Part shown: one piece after another, positions 12,430 through 23,003 of the stretch | Layout: the number at the start of each line of letters is the position of its first letter | Numbering within the stretch: position 1 is the first letter of the stretch | Assembly: GCA_003024785.1 (NCBI GenBank) | Contig: PUQB01000008.1 | Coordinates: 312,868 to 376,867 of the forward strand | Length of the DNA stretch: 64,000 bases | DNA from: Selaginella tamariscina | Lineage: Eukaryota; Streptophyta; Lycopodiopsida; Selaginellales; Selaginellaceae | Direction: 5' to 3' | Notes under the pieces: model-generated | The model's database searches: none | Told to the model about the DNA's origin: nothing | The model's input: the letters and a program-made list of their open reading frames with translations, nothing else | Position numbers and translations under genes: made by a program

Positions 12430-13314
12430 TTACAAGTGTAAAAATGGCAAAGGTTTCACCTGATTACAAGTAGATGAAGAGACGTCACTTTGACGAGGCA
12501 ATGCCCCCCTCTGTGCAAGCTCGTCAGCCTCTAGATTCTCTCTTCGAGGAACGTGCTTTATCTCAAAAGTGTCGAATCCCCTTTTGAGATCTTGAACACG
12601 CTCAGAAAGCACCAACAACTCAGGCTTTCTCACTTTCCACTGACCTTGCACTTGGTACTCACCACCAACTTAGAGTCACCAATCGCAACCACGTTTTTCG
12701 CTCCTTGTTTCCTTGCCTCCTTCAATCCTCGAATCAATGCAGAATACTCCGCTTGATTGCAAGAATTAGCACTAGAAGTTGGCTCAGAAATTTTGATTCG
12801 CTTCCCTACTGGATCAGTTAGCACGACCCCTACACTCGCAACTTGCTTCTTTGGCTTGTATGCTCCATCAAAGTTGACTTGCCACATTAACAAGCACAAC
12901 CGAACCTCTCACAACGCGCGCAATACTCTTGCTTCACCAAACTCCACACTCCACAAGATTCCCAAAGACTTGGATGAATCCAACGAGATATTGTCACGAC
13001 TGCGATGTGAGGATCAATGTATGGAAGATCCATACACAAACGATGTGCCTCATCGATATCACCACTATCACATGGTGCCAAATCTTGATCCATGCTCGAT
13101 TCACCTCTCGCCTCCTCAAAAGCACATTCGCAATTGCAAGTTGTATTCCAAACTTGAATTCTTCAAATCCCCACGCTTGAATGACCACCAACTTGTTATT
13201 TAAAGCAAACCCATGTGGATGCTCAAAACAACACTTCAATATTTGATTTTGAAGAGACCTTGAAAGTTGAAAGAACCTTCTCCAGAAAGGACGCTCAGGC
13301 TCATTCATAAACAA
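12430..13314 (-). pseudogene. Element B ORF0: unknown N-terminal part plus plant-type RNase H
   Basis: Between the primer-binding site and gag, on the coding strand, three consecutive frames (13,314-12,994, 13,093-12,887, 12,899-12,430) read as one protein of about 295 residues. The first roughly 130 residues are unrecognised and contain several Cys and Trp. The rest matches plant and archaeal-type RNase HI: VNFDGAY with the first catalytic Asp, NQAEYSALIRGLKEA with the Glu, GDSKLVV with the next Asp, then HVPRRENLEADELA with the last His/Asp. The canonical gypsy RNase H is still present in pol, so this is a second one. Extra archaeal-type RNase H domains are known in some plant LTR elements, but upstream of gag is not where I would expect one. 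A one-base deletion near 12,645 breaks the RNase H frame. Confidence 0.75.
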
Positions 13315-13329
13315 TGCACATTAGCATTC

Positions 13330-13345
13330 CACGCTCACCGCACCA
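13330..13345 (-). promoter_or_regulatory. Element B candidate primer-binding site
   Basis: Six bases inside the 5' LTR the coding strand reads TGGTGCGGTGAGCGTG. It begins with TGG, as expected for pairing with the CCA end of a tRNA. It is not the common initiator-Met type (TGGTATCAGAG). I cannot name the tRNA. Confidence 0.55.
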
Positions 13346-13351
13346 AAAACA

Positions 13352-14119
13352 TGTCGAAGGAAAATCATTCGGGGACTCGTATGTTCGGGACTTGATGGCT
13401 TTAGTGATAGCGCATCGTAGTAGTCCTTGCTAATGATTACACACATGAATAAAAGAATAGAAAGAAAGGGAAAACATGAGATGAAACTCATGACACGAAA
13501 GATACACTAACTAATTTTTATATTTCATCATAGGAGCACACACAAAATAATGTCATCACACCTATTTACAAAGTAAGAAAAGAAAAGAAGAAACTAGAGA
13601 CTCTTCTCTATATCTCTATATCTATATGTGTCCTCTCTCTTGAAACCCTTGAGCCTTGGTTCCTTATATACCCAAAATAATATAAAGAATGCATGTAGGG
13701 TAGGGTAGGGATGTAAGAGAGGGTGTAAGATGGGGGTTACATAAGAATAATGGTAGGGGGTTATGGAAGAAGGTGGGCTTGACCCATAAATGATGGGGGT
13801 TATGGAAGAAGGTGGGCTTGACCCATAAATGATGGGGGTTATGGAAGAGGGTGACTTGACTTTGACTTGGGAAGGTGACTAGGAAGGTGCATGGAAGAAG
13901 ACAAAGAAAATGTGCATGGTCAAAGCAGGCACTAATCATATGGATTAACATAATAATGTTGACTAGTTTGACCATGCAAGAAAAGACAAAGAAGGTGAAT
14001 AGTAAAGTGAAATGTAGACGTATAATACGAGTAGAAGACTAGTATAATACGAGTAGAAGACTAGTCCACTACATGCATACCAGGGGCTACCAAGGTGATG
14101 GTCCAAATTTCCCGTGACA
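13352..14119 (-). repeat. Element B 5' LTR
   Basis: Partner of 6,892-7,658, with the same termini and the same internal tandem units. Differences are few, for example TTTAATGATAG versus TTTAGTGATAG near the start and small changes in A-runs. CCGG at 14,120-14,123 duplicates the bases just before 6,892. Confidence 0.95.
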
Positions 14120-14129
14120 CCGGTACATC

Positions 14130-17097
14130 GTCCACAAAGTTTACCGCTGTTGTTGCGACCCTTGGGGCCATGATTGTGGCCCATGCAGTTCTCTGGTGAG
14201 GACTTCATACAGCCATGGGGATAAATGTAGCAGTTCCCCTAAGGTTACCGACACGTGGGTTTCTCGCATCTTCCCAGCGAGGGCCTCGTGCATCCCCGTT
14301 GTGCCCCTGGCCTCTACGTTTGTGCCAGTCTTACCTGTTCTGCAGCTGCTTCCGCTTCAACACGTTTTTGCTCCCACTAGCCTGGTTTCTTAAGTTCGGC
14401 TGCCACTTCCTCTTCACTGGACTCCCCATTGTCTTCCTCCTCCAAGTTGACTGGTCATCTGGTCTGTTGTTGGCGATGTTGTGATTGCCCCGCATTGCAG
14501 CTCGGGGGTTGACATTTCTACATGGTATGTGGTGTGGAACCTAGTGTTGCGTGGCCAGGGCTGGTCCCTCGGCCATCCCTGTGGCTTTTGGTACATGTGC
14601 TTTCAGCATGGGTTTGAGCATTGCGATCCAGGGGCATCGATACAGTGGATGGTGTTCGCTGCACAGCGTGCATATCAACTCCCGGCGTTCTGACCGTCTA
14701 TTTCTATAGTCGTACCTTGGTCGGTTTTGTTGTCGCTCCCAGGAACGCGACCTCTGGTTGCGGTCTCCTGACCACGATCTACGGCAGGGTTGGCCACTAC
14801 TACGGCCCCATACCATTGGTCCCCAAGTGATCTGCCTCCTATCGCTCAATGCCCTAGGCGCTGGCCTGGGTGGTGTGCTACTTAGAAGCTTAGTTAGCTG
14901 GTAATAGTCATTTGTGTTGTGGGATCCATGGACATTACACTTTGCAATATCTATCCCTGTGTGTTGTGTATCCTAACTGAGCAAGGGTCACCGCCAAGTT
15001 TCCTGCTTTGAAACAACTCTGTAAGTTTCCCTTTGTTGGGATTTCTCTGCTCCCTGGTCCCCTCCTGTCTCTCCCTCCATGTCGGATTGGGGACGTCCAA
15101 GAGGTCGTCCTTGTCCGTGGTGGTGTCGTTGGACTCTTCTGCGTCCGGTTTGTCCTGCGCCTTCCTTTCTTGGCGTCTTTCAACTTCCCGCTTTTCGGCC
15201 TTCTTGGCGTACCAGAGTAACTTGTCAAACATCCAATCGTCATCCAAGCCGATCCACTTGCGAATCTCCAGCTGCAGTCCCTTTTGGTACACATTTCTTG
15301 GTCACGTCTCTTAGCCGGGCAATATACCCCAGCATGCGGACCGTGTACTCATCGACCAACTCTCCTGTTTTCTGTTTCAAGTCGTTAGCTTGTGGATCAC
15401 CTCCTCTTCACTCTTTTCCTCCTGGTATCCAGAAATGCCTTCGTGCGGTTTCTCAGCAGGCTCCTTCGTTCGCCTTGTGGAATCGCATCCACCAGGCGTG
15501 TGACTTCTTGTCCAAAGTGCATGCGAAGGCAACTCAACTTCTTATGATTGTCGCTCACACTCCAAAGTTCACACACCTGTTCAAACTTGTGTACGTGTTG
15601 GTCTGCGTCTTCCCCCTTCGCTCCATGGAACGTGGTAAGGGCACTGTTACGGTGCTCTGCTGCATCCGATTGAGCACGCGGGCTAATAAGGTGACTGGGT
15701 CGGTTCCCATGGCGTCCCGTTGTGCCTAAGAAGTGTTCCGATCTGGACCATCCGCTTTGGACGTGGTGTAGTCCATGTCCTGGTATTTGTGGGCTTCCTC
15801 CTTCCTTGCGGCCTTGCCCTCCCATTGAGGGTGGGTGACGAGGACGGGTCCTCCCGACTGTCCCTCGGGGCCCCCACCGTGGGACCAATCTGACAGCTGG
15901 TGGCGAGGCTTACCTTGCTGGACGATTTTCCCTCCTCCAGCAAGTAGTTTTGTATGACTGTGCGCAAAACCTGCGACGTCTAGACGGTCATGATCAATGG
16001 GGCGATTCCTCCTCACCCCAAGATGGTATCCCCCCGTTTGGTGATGGTTGCGGCTCTGCCGTGTGCCCTGGCGGATTTCCCTGACGGGGCCAGTGCGATG
16101 GCGAATCTCTCCTGCCCTTGGACGAATTCCTCTCGTCCCTTCTCCAAGGTAGCCATTGTGCGGCCCCTCTTTATGGTGCCTCCTCCCAGTCCATTAGCTC
16201 ATCGACATCCATGCCTTGCGCAGGCGATCGTCCCATGTGTACCCCGGCCTTCTAAAGCCTTGGTTCTTATCCTGGTAACCACCTGACCTACTGTGTCGTT
16301 CGATCGGCTGAACTCCTAATGCAGAGTTGCCTTGTTGGCAATCGATGTCCTCCCTACGGGGGCCTTCTGGATGAGCTCTTCCTCCCTCTTTCCGGGCCGA
16401 CACGGGCCCCCCTGCATCACCCTGGTGGGTGACGATGGCCTGGGTTTCCTATCTTACCTCCATCGTGGCGCTGGTCACGCTGGGCTTCTGGCTCACGCCC
16501 CCGTCGCTATCCGTGTTGCTTTTCCCCCTCAAGATTCTTGCCTCCGTCGCAGGCCTGCACTTTCCTGGGTTGTCCTGGGCGAGGTTTCCTCCTTCAGGGT
16601 TACTCGTCAAACACTAGTTCTGCTCGTTGGTATGGGGGCTCTTCGTGGCCGTCACTTTCACCTACGTCGAGAGGTGGAGGGCTTTCGTCGTCTTGCCATC
16701 CATCCCGCTCTGCATCGTAGGTTACTGTCTGGCGAAGTCGCCCGTTCAGGTGCTGTTCATTCCTGCATGCTGCCATGCTTGGATTGTCGTCCGGGCATGC
16801 TACGGTTCCTTCATATCCTTCTTCGTCGTCAGCGGCGTGCGACCACCTCTACCACTGGTGTGCCGAGTTTATCGCTGCTCGAAGATTTGGCCATGCGGCA
16901 TGACCGTCGTTCCCTCAGGTAGGTGAGGCAGGGGCCGATTGTAGCAACCGAGGTGCCTCGCCGCCTTCCATTAATCTCCCTCGGTCGGCCCATCGCATTC
17001 TCCTGGCCAGCTGTTGCTCGTCAATCTCTATTTGTTCGAATGAGTTAATCCCGGCTCTTCGTCGAGCCGCCACTCTACTTGCTACAGTGAACTCCAT
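14130..17097 (-). pseudogene. Element A gag, broken
   Basis: Minus-strand frames at 15,888-15,397, 15,292-14,951 and 14,849-14,541 together resemble a gypsy gag. A capsid part includes LTTFHGAKGEDADQHVHKFE. A charged Glu/Lys/Arg-rich middle follows, then an Arg-rich tail with one zinc-knuckle-like motif, CTLCSEHHPLYRC (one residue shorter than the standard spacing). Upstream frames (17,097-16,915, 16,403-16,194) are Arg/Gly-rich and uncertain. Element B was inserted between this gag and the protease. Confidence 0.65.
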
Positions 17098-17099
17098 CT

Positions 17100-17823
17100 A
17101 TGTGTACTATCTATCCCTCCGTGGTTGCCTCAAATGGTCGTCAGGGACTCCGCAGGCCAGATGTGGTGCTTCTCAGGAAGATGCAGTGGTCACCAGGACG
17201 CTGTTGAGAGTGTCCAACTCTAGGGGTTCGGCTGTCAAGCCGGGCCTTACCTCAAGAGTAATGGAAGGTATTGGATGGCCTTTACCCGGACGCCGCGAGG
17301 GCCCGTGTACAGGTAAGATGGAGTTCTACTGAGAGAGTGTTGCGGTGCCCAAGAGTCGGGCAAGCGGGGAACGCCCGCTTGTAAGGTGAATAGAAGGAAA
17401 ATGGGTATATATATATATTGCCTGTCTGAGTACAAACTATCTCCGACAATGGAGCAAGATATAAGACGCAGACCTGACTCTAAAAAGACCATGACCCACT
17501 ACCCGCCTTCCGGCTTATATAGTGGGTTACCTACCGCTAGACCCTAGCTACAGGTGGCGCTCTCCCACTGGTCTGCCGCCTGGTGACAGAGTCTTGCCTG
17601 TCACATTTATGCCCCTCCCCACGCGTGTTGTCCTTTGTACCCTGGGTAGTTGGTCCGAACGATCGGATCTCCATCTGGTTATGCCGCCGCCTAACATTGA
17701 TCGCCATCAGTTTGTTCCTGAAGTACCTCCCTTATCTGGTGCTTCGTCCCGTTGCTCGTCCGCACTGGTGGACGTCCCCGCCAGCTGGCCGTGTGATAGT
17801 GTCGGACCACTGTCAACTAATGG
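17100..17823 (-). other. Probable leader or 5' LTR remnant of element A
   Basis: GC-rich sequence with no credible coding frame, lying upstream of element A gag in its direction of transcription. It includes a short TA run at about 17,407-17,421 and a TATA-like stretch. By position it should hold the leader and 5' LTR of element A, but no second copy exists at the left end to define LTR borders. It stops sharply at 17,823/17,824, where sequence matching element D (37,265 onward) begins. Confidence 0.4.
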
Positions 17824-19390
17824 CCAATTGCAAATGGATGTCCTGTAGAAGTGTTGAATTTGCTGGAGCCTGATGAACCTGTAGTGCTGCAAGCCAAAAT
17901 CTATCAGGACCCAACAACACTTGCTTTTGACAGTCATATGCAGGATTGCCCGGGGTCGGTGTAAGGTAAGAGCGCCTAGACAATGCATCTGCTTTACCAT
18001 TCCGAAAACCAGGCCTGTAGACGATGACAAAATCAAAACGTGATAGGAATTTCGCCCACCTAACCTATCGCCGACTGAGAACTCGAGCCATTTGAAAAAA
18101 CTCCAGGTTCTTGTGATCTGTAAGAACTTGTACAGGAAGTGCCGCCACTCCGAACGAATCCACAATGGCCTTAAGTTCCTTGTGATGAATCTCGTAATTG
18201 ATCTCCGCTAAAAGGAACTTACGAGAGTGAAAGGCTACAAGATGGAGTAACTTGTCTTCTCCAACTTGTGATAGGATAGAACTTATTGCAAAGTCCGAAG
18301 CATCTGCTTCAACGAAGAAGGGACGAGAAGGATCAAAATGTGCTAAAATTAGAGCTGTTGCGAAGGCGTCCTTGAGTGTTGTGAATGCATGTTCTGCCTT
18401 ATCGGACCGAGAGAAATCCCTTGTGCGCTTGGTGAGTTCCGTGAGTGAAAGTACATGCTTGGAGAAGTCCTGTATGAATTGCCTATAAAAGTTTGCAAAG
18501 CCAAGGAAACATTGTATGTCTCATACAGACTTGGGCCTCTCCTACTTCATAATAGTCTTCACTTTGTGCATGTCCATGGAAACGCCAATAGGAGAGACAA
18601 TGTAGCCCAAGAACTCCATAGTATTTCTGTCGAAAAAACACTTCTCCAACTTTGCATACATGCCATGCTCACGAAGCTTCTGTGGAACTAGTCGTACATG
18701 CTTGTCATGTGCCGCCTGGTCCTTGGAAAAAATCAAAATGTCATTGAGGTAGATCACTACAAACTGGTCCAAGAAGTCATGAAAGATGTCGTTCACCATG
18801 TGTTAAAACACGGCTGGGGCATTTATAAGTCCGAAAGGCATCACCATGTATTTGAAATGTCCATACCTTGTATGGAAGGCAGTCTTCCATTCATCGCCTA
18901 GACAAATGTGTACAAGATTGTAGGGCCTTCGTAAGTCGATCTTCATGAACACCTTTGCTCCTCATAGCCGATCGAGAAGTTCCGGGATCAATGGCAATGG
19001 GTACCGATTCCGGATGGTGACTTGATTCAAACCCCTATAGTTGACAACCAAACACAAACTCTCATCTTTCTTCTTGATAAAGAAGATAGGTGCTCTTGCA
19101 GGGAACTTTGAGTGAAGAATGAAGCCAGATGCTAAGTTGTCCTCGATGTACTGGTGAAGAACCTCCAATTCTATAGGTGACAGTGCATAAATCGGTCCGA
19201 ACAGTGGAGTCTTCCCTTCTGAAAGATCGATAAGACAGTCATAGGACCTATGAATAAAAAGAACTACAGCCTTATGCTTATCAAAAATGTCCTGGAATGA
19301 GTGATACTTAGATGGCAAGGAAGAAGTAAGAGGAGAAAGGGATTGAAAAACAAGAGAGTCAAATACATAAGAGGTAGAAGAGGACATAGG
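17824..19390 (-). pseudogene. Element C reverse transcriptase and RNase H, inactive
   Basis: Minus-strand frames at 19,387-18,962 (NYRGLNQVTIRNRYPLPLIP) and 18,799-18,542 give a chromovirus reverse transcriptase. The catalytic box reads YLND instead of YLDD, losing one of the two metal-binding aspartates. RNase H continues to about 17,850 in other frames. The homologous box in element D ([12 protein letters not shown]) is intact, which makes this a clear inactivating change. Confidence 0.85.
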
Positions 19391-19732
19391 AGTTACTTAA
19401 AAAGCAAAGAGATGAAAAGGAGCAGGATCAGTGACAAGTTCATGCATAGTAGTGGTAAGAACTCGAAGAGGAGAAGGAGGGAGCTGTGAATGAAAAAGAT
19501 GAAGGGTCTTAGGAGATGGAACAAAAGCAAAGTAATGAAAAGAGGCAGGATTGGGAAAAACCTGTGCAAATGTTGATGAGTGTACAGAATTGGAAGAATC
19601 CTGTACAGAAGTTTGTGAATGCACAGGAGTGAGGAGAGCCTGCGAATGTGCTGACAAACTGATAGGAGGTGGATCCTATTGAGGAGGAACCTTTGACACT
19701 GATACATGATTGGAAGAACCCTGTATAGGAAT

Positions 19733-21268
19733 CTATGAACTTACAAGAGTGGAGAGAACCTGCGGATGTGCTAACGAACTAACATGAGGTGAATCTTGTC
19801 GAGGAGGAATCTTCAACATTGATACAGGAACAGGCACGGTCAATTCTATAGCTTGTACTGCCTCAGACACTAAGGTCATATCCTGCATGCAGGAAGGTAC
19901 AGGATTGATCTTGGCTATGGAAGAGAAAAACGTGAGCGTCCTAGACCTCCAGTCAATCTGAGGATTTGCAACCACGAACCATGGCATGCCCAAAACAATG
20001 GGAGTCATCCGAGTCTTTATCGAGTTGAAGAAAATCGAACAGTTGAATGCGCCATGAGTGCAAGAGAGAGGTGTGGTAGCATGGGTAACTACGCAAGAAG
20101 CAATCAGATGACCATCTACAACCTCAGGAACTGCATGCTTCAACTTCACCACCAGAATGCCATGCTAAGTTGTAAAAGTGTCATTCATGAAGCATGCATT
20201 TGCACTAGTGTCTAACAAGGCAAACTCCTTGAGCTCTCGATCATTGAGGCGAATGTGTATAGGAAACTTGAATGATGGGATGGTATGAGCAACACCACCT
20301 ATGTCCAACTTTGCAACTCCTAGACGAAGTGGACATTGAACTTCAACTTTAACTTCATGCGTCTTGAACTTCCTAGCTTTAACAGGACATTCTGCCACCT
20401 TGTCTTGCTTCACCACAATACAAACATAAGTTCTCACCACGACAACGTTGCTTCTCAGCAGTTGGAAGTGGGCCACGCTTGTATTTGTTAACCTCTATAG
20501 GAACTACTCTAGAAGGTGTCATAGGAACATGTGCTACAGCTACAGGATTGGCTTGCAGGAACTGATGACGAAATTTTCCTAACGACGCTCGAACAAATAG
20601 TTGTCGTAGCAAATGACATGTTGCATGATCTCCGCTAAGGTTTGGGCATCTAGTAACGTAAGGAGAAGATCCTTCACGTCATCCCTCAACCCAAACAGAA
20701 GTGTTCGATCAATGTAGTCTCGTCCCATGGAATGTTCGTGGAAATTCGGATGCATAGACGGAAGCTGGTCAAAATCCTTATGTGAGCTTCCTTAACTTCG
20801 TGCATGCAGAATGGTACTTATTAAGATCTCCAAAGCAGGCTTCAAAGGCAACCATGAATCCTTCAAAGTTGTCCATCAATGGGTTGTCATGCTCTAGCAA
20901 AGGGGCAACCCAAGCCCATGGGATCTAACTAGTAAGGATGCCAAAAGGCCAACCTTTTGTGCATCAATCGAGTAGTGGCGTGGTTACATACGGATCAAAA
21001 GCCTGATCTGATGTAGAAAACCTTGAAAATTGGCACAATTGCCACTGAACTTCTCTGGTATGCTGATCTTTGGCTCTAAAAAAGAATTCGATGGAGAGGA
21101 AACCACGGATGCTTGAGAGAGAGCCTGCGCAGTAGCCTTGGAGGATGCATCAGCAGCAACATGTGCTACGTTGGTGAAACCTTGCAGATCTATGACAACT
21201 TGGCGCAAAGTGGCCAGCTCATGAAGCAACATTTGGTACTCGTGTTGAAATTGCTCAAAATCTGCCAT
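19733..21268 (-). pseudogene. Element C gag and protease, broken
   Basis: The ATG at 21,268 begins MADFEQFQHEYQMLLHELAT, a coiled gag N-terminus nearly identical to that of element D at 40,738. The nucleocapsid-like segment with LCLYCGEA lies near 20,390-20,430. The protease active site reads ALLDTSANACFMND near 20,200, with Ala where Gly is usual; D has the same DTSA, so this is a family feature. Frame changes separate the parts. Confidence 0.75.
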
Positions 21269-21367
21269 GATCCATAAAAGAAAGAAAAAGGAGGAAAGCA
21301 AGGAAGAAGAACCAAGAAAAAAAAGTAATTGAAAATCAAAGAGCTATGAAAGCAATTACTATCAAAC

Positions 21368-21747
21368 TGTCAAGCCATGATCCAAGAGCAAGGAGGCTTG
21401 ACTCAAGAGAGGACGAGAACTAGGAACAAGACGAGAACATGAGGCAAAGGAGCAAGACAAAAACAAGGAATAGGATAAGAATGATTATAGAATGATTAAT
21501 GTTGATAGTAACTGATTGTACAACAATTGAATCAGAGCTTTTATGCTCACAACTCTAAGAGCTAATCTAGGCATGAGCTAAAAATATACTCCAAGAGCTA
21601 ATCTAATCATGAGCTAAAAATAATGTTCCTTATCCTATAGGTATATCTTGTAAGCATATCCTGTAGGTATATTCTGTAGGCATATCATGTAGGTCTTGTA
21701 GGCATATCCTATATCCTATATCTTATATCTTGTATCGGGTCGTGACA
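21368..21747 (-). repeat. Element C 5' LTR
   Basis: Begins TGTCAAGCC and ends GGGTCGTGACA on the plus strand, as do the two element D LTRs (35,216-35,810 and 40,833-41,423). It carries the same TATCCTGTAGGCATATCCTG-type short repeats near its right end but lacks most of the internal minisatellite. It directly abuts the 3' LTR of element E. Confidence 0.85.
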
Positions 21748-22045
21748 ACAAACTACGCATGTCGGTGGATAAAAGTTATGACGAGAATTGAGATTGAATT
21801 AAAAGGAGTGATACAATAGTGAAGAAAAGTGTGTTCATCGCTTTGAGCTTAGGCTTTATACTCAAGCCCATGCAAGCATGCCACTAAATGTGTGGTTATG
21901 GATCCCATGCAAGTATGCCACTAAATGTGTGGTTGTGGATCTCGCTAGGTGAAGGTGATGCCAGGTGAAGGCGAAACTTCACCAGGCATAGGACATGTAA
22001 ACTTGCCAGGTGTAGGTCATGTGAAAATTTGTCCAAATCCTAACA
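21748..22045 (-). repeat. Element E 3' LTR
   Basis: Matches 44,893-45,211: both carry AACAAACTACGC, then GCAAGCATGCCACTAAATGTG twice in near-tandem, and end CCTAA[C/T]A. The first few bases present in the other copy (TGGA) are replaced here by the terminus of element C. A G-rich tract (AGAGGGGGA on the coding strand) lies just inside at 22,046-22,056 and is a good polypurine tract. Confidence 0.85.
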
Positions 22046-22505
22046 TCATCCCCCTCTTCTATGTCGAGCATCAACGAGGCAAAGGACCAAGCTTGTGTGG
22101 TAATGTCAATGGAAAGCAGCAATAAGGTCAAAAGCATTCTCAAGGTGATTGGCAGGCTCCCAAGTTCGATCACTTGGAGAGAATCCTTTCCAACTTCAAT
22201 CAACAAGGTACTAGAGTTGGCCATACATGTGACAAGAATCCAAAACATTAGCAACTTCAAGTTCAAGTTTGTCTGCAATGATGTCAGATGGTGGAGGTGG
22301 TGGAATACAATCGGGTATGTCACTCTCGTAGTAAGGTTCGAGAAGAGACACATGGAAAATGGGATGTAGCCAAACTTGAGCAAGGAGTTAAAGATGGTAG
22401 GAAATGTCTGAGAGGTAGTAGACAACCACGAAGGGTCCTAGACATTGGTAATCCAACTTATCATTGGGTCAGGAGGAAGGCCAATGTTGATAAAGGAGCC
22501 AAACA
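22046..22505 (-). pseudogene. Element E integrase C-terminus and chromodomain
   Basis: Reading the minus strand from the F junction, the frame gives an integrase tail (VWLLYQHWPSS), then a chromodomain pattern with the aromatic YLVDWKGF and a following TWEPANHLENA helix, near 22,260-22,110. Chromodomains steer chromovirus integration to marked chromatin. In-frame stops are present, so it is not functional. Confidence 0.75.
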
Positions 22506-22509
22506 TGCA

Positions 22510-22531
22510 AGTTGTAACTAAAATGGGCATG
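22510..22531 (+). repeat. Element F left terminal inverted repeat
   Basis: Reads A then GTTGTAACTAAAATGGGCATG (split here as GTTGTAACTAAA plus ATGGGCATG). It is complementary to 34,395-34,416 except at the outermost base and one internal A/G. TGCA lies immediately outside. Confidence 0.85.
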
Positions 22532-23003
22532 GCTATAGTCCCATTTCCTAATAATTAGCAATTTTAGCTATTTAATTAGCATTTTCTAATATTAAAGGAA
22601 TATTCTTTAAAATATATGTTTGAAAATAGAATATTCTTTAGAATATTCTATTTTGTATTCTACCCTTTAATAAATTATAGCATTCATTGAACAAAAATTA
22701 ATAACATTATAAAAGTAGAAGGTATTAAATTATATAATATACCTAATATAACAATTAAGGAAGAGCATAAGAGGTACATTATATAAATATTGATGTTGTT
22801 ATTAAATATTAATATTTAAATATAACATTATTAATTAAAAATTTAGTAGTAATAATATATATATATATATCCTATAATAATATAGTCAATCTTCCATATC
22901 ATTTTTTAAATTTATATAGTTAAGTATACAATTTGGTACTATTATTAAAGAGTTTATAATAATTATGAATATTAAATATATATTTTATAATTTTGTAATT
23001 GCT
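22532..23003. other. AT-rich subterminal region of element F
   Basis: No coding sequence. It contains several GAATATTC or AATATTCT motifs (about 22,600-22,665) and a TA run near 22,855-22,870. Similar GAATATTC motifs occur near the right end (34,215-34,255), as expected for transposase-binding subterminal repeats. Confidence 0.5.

Larger units (their letters stand above)
6892..14119 (-). mobile_element. Element B: young complete-length Ty3/gypsy element
   Basis: The element is bounded by two direct repeats of about 768 bp (6,892-7,658 and 13,352-14,119) that start TG and end CA. It is flanked by a 4-bp duplication CCGG (6,888-6,891 and 14,120-14,123). Coding order on the minus strand is ORF0 with an RNase H domain, gag with two zinc knuckles, then pol (protease, RT, RNase H, integrase). 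The two LTRs differ only at a handful of substitutions and small indels over about 770 bp, so insertion was recent compared with host element A. A few single-base frameshifts make this copy probably non-autonomous. Confidence 0.93.
1241..17823 (-). mobile_element. Element A: old Ty3/gypsy retrotransposon split by element B
   Basis: Read on the minus strand from right to left, the order is gag (about 17,100-14,130), protease (about 6,880), reverse transcriptase and RNase H (5,990-4,800), integrase (4,400-3,450), then an extra ORF (2,749-1,245). Element B interrupts it between gag and protease. Every domain is broken by frameshifts and stops, so this is an old inactive copy. No matching pair of LTRs is visible: the left end runs into AT-rich DNA and the right end abuts element C. 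The sequence is clearly GC-richer than element B or the flanks. Confidence 0.8.
17824..21747 (-). mobile_element. Element C: truncated chromovirus of the D family
   Basis: The sequence runs parallel to element D (37,265-41,423) on the same strand: gag, protease, RT, RNase H, and one LTR on the right (21,368-21,747). Integrase, chromodomain and the 3' LTR are missing; the copy stops inside the segment after RNase H at 17,824. It is more degraded than D, with frames broken throughout. Its LTR is about 210 bp shorter than those of D, mainly through loss of the CAGGATCCAGGAGCAGGAC-type minisatellite. Confidence 0.85.

Noticed and set aside
15079..16926. Plus-strand frames of about 200 codons opposite element A gag
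   Set aside because: They are antisense shadows of GC-rich gag sequence, with no family motif and low-complexity composition.
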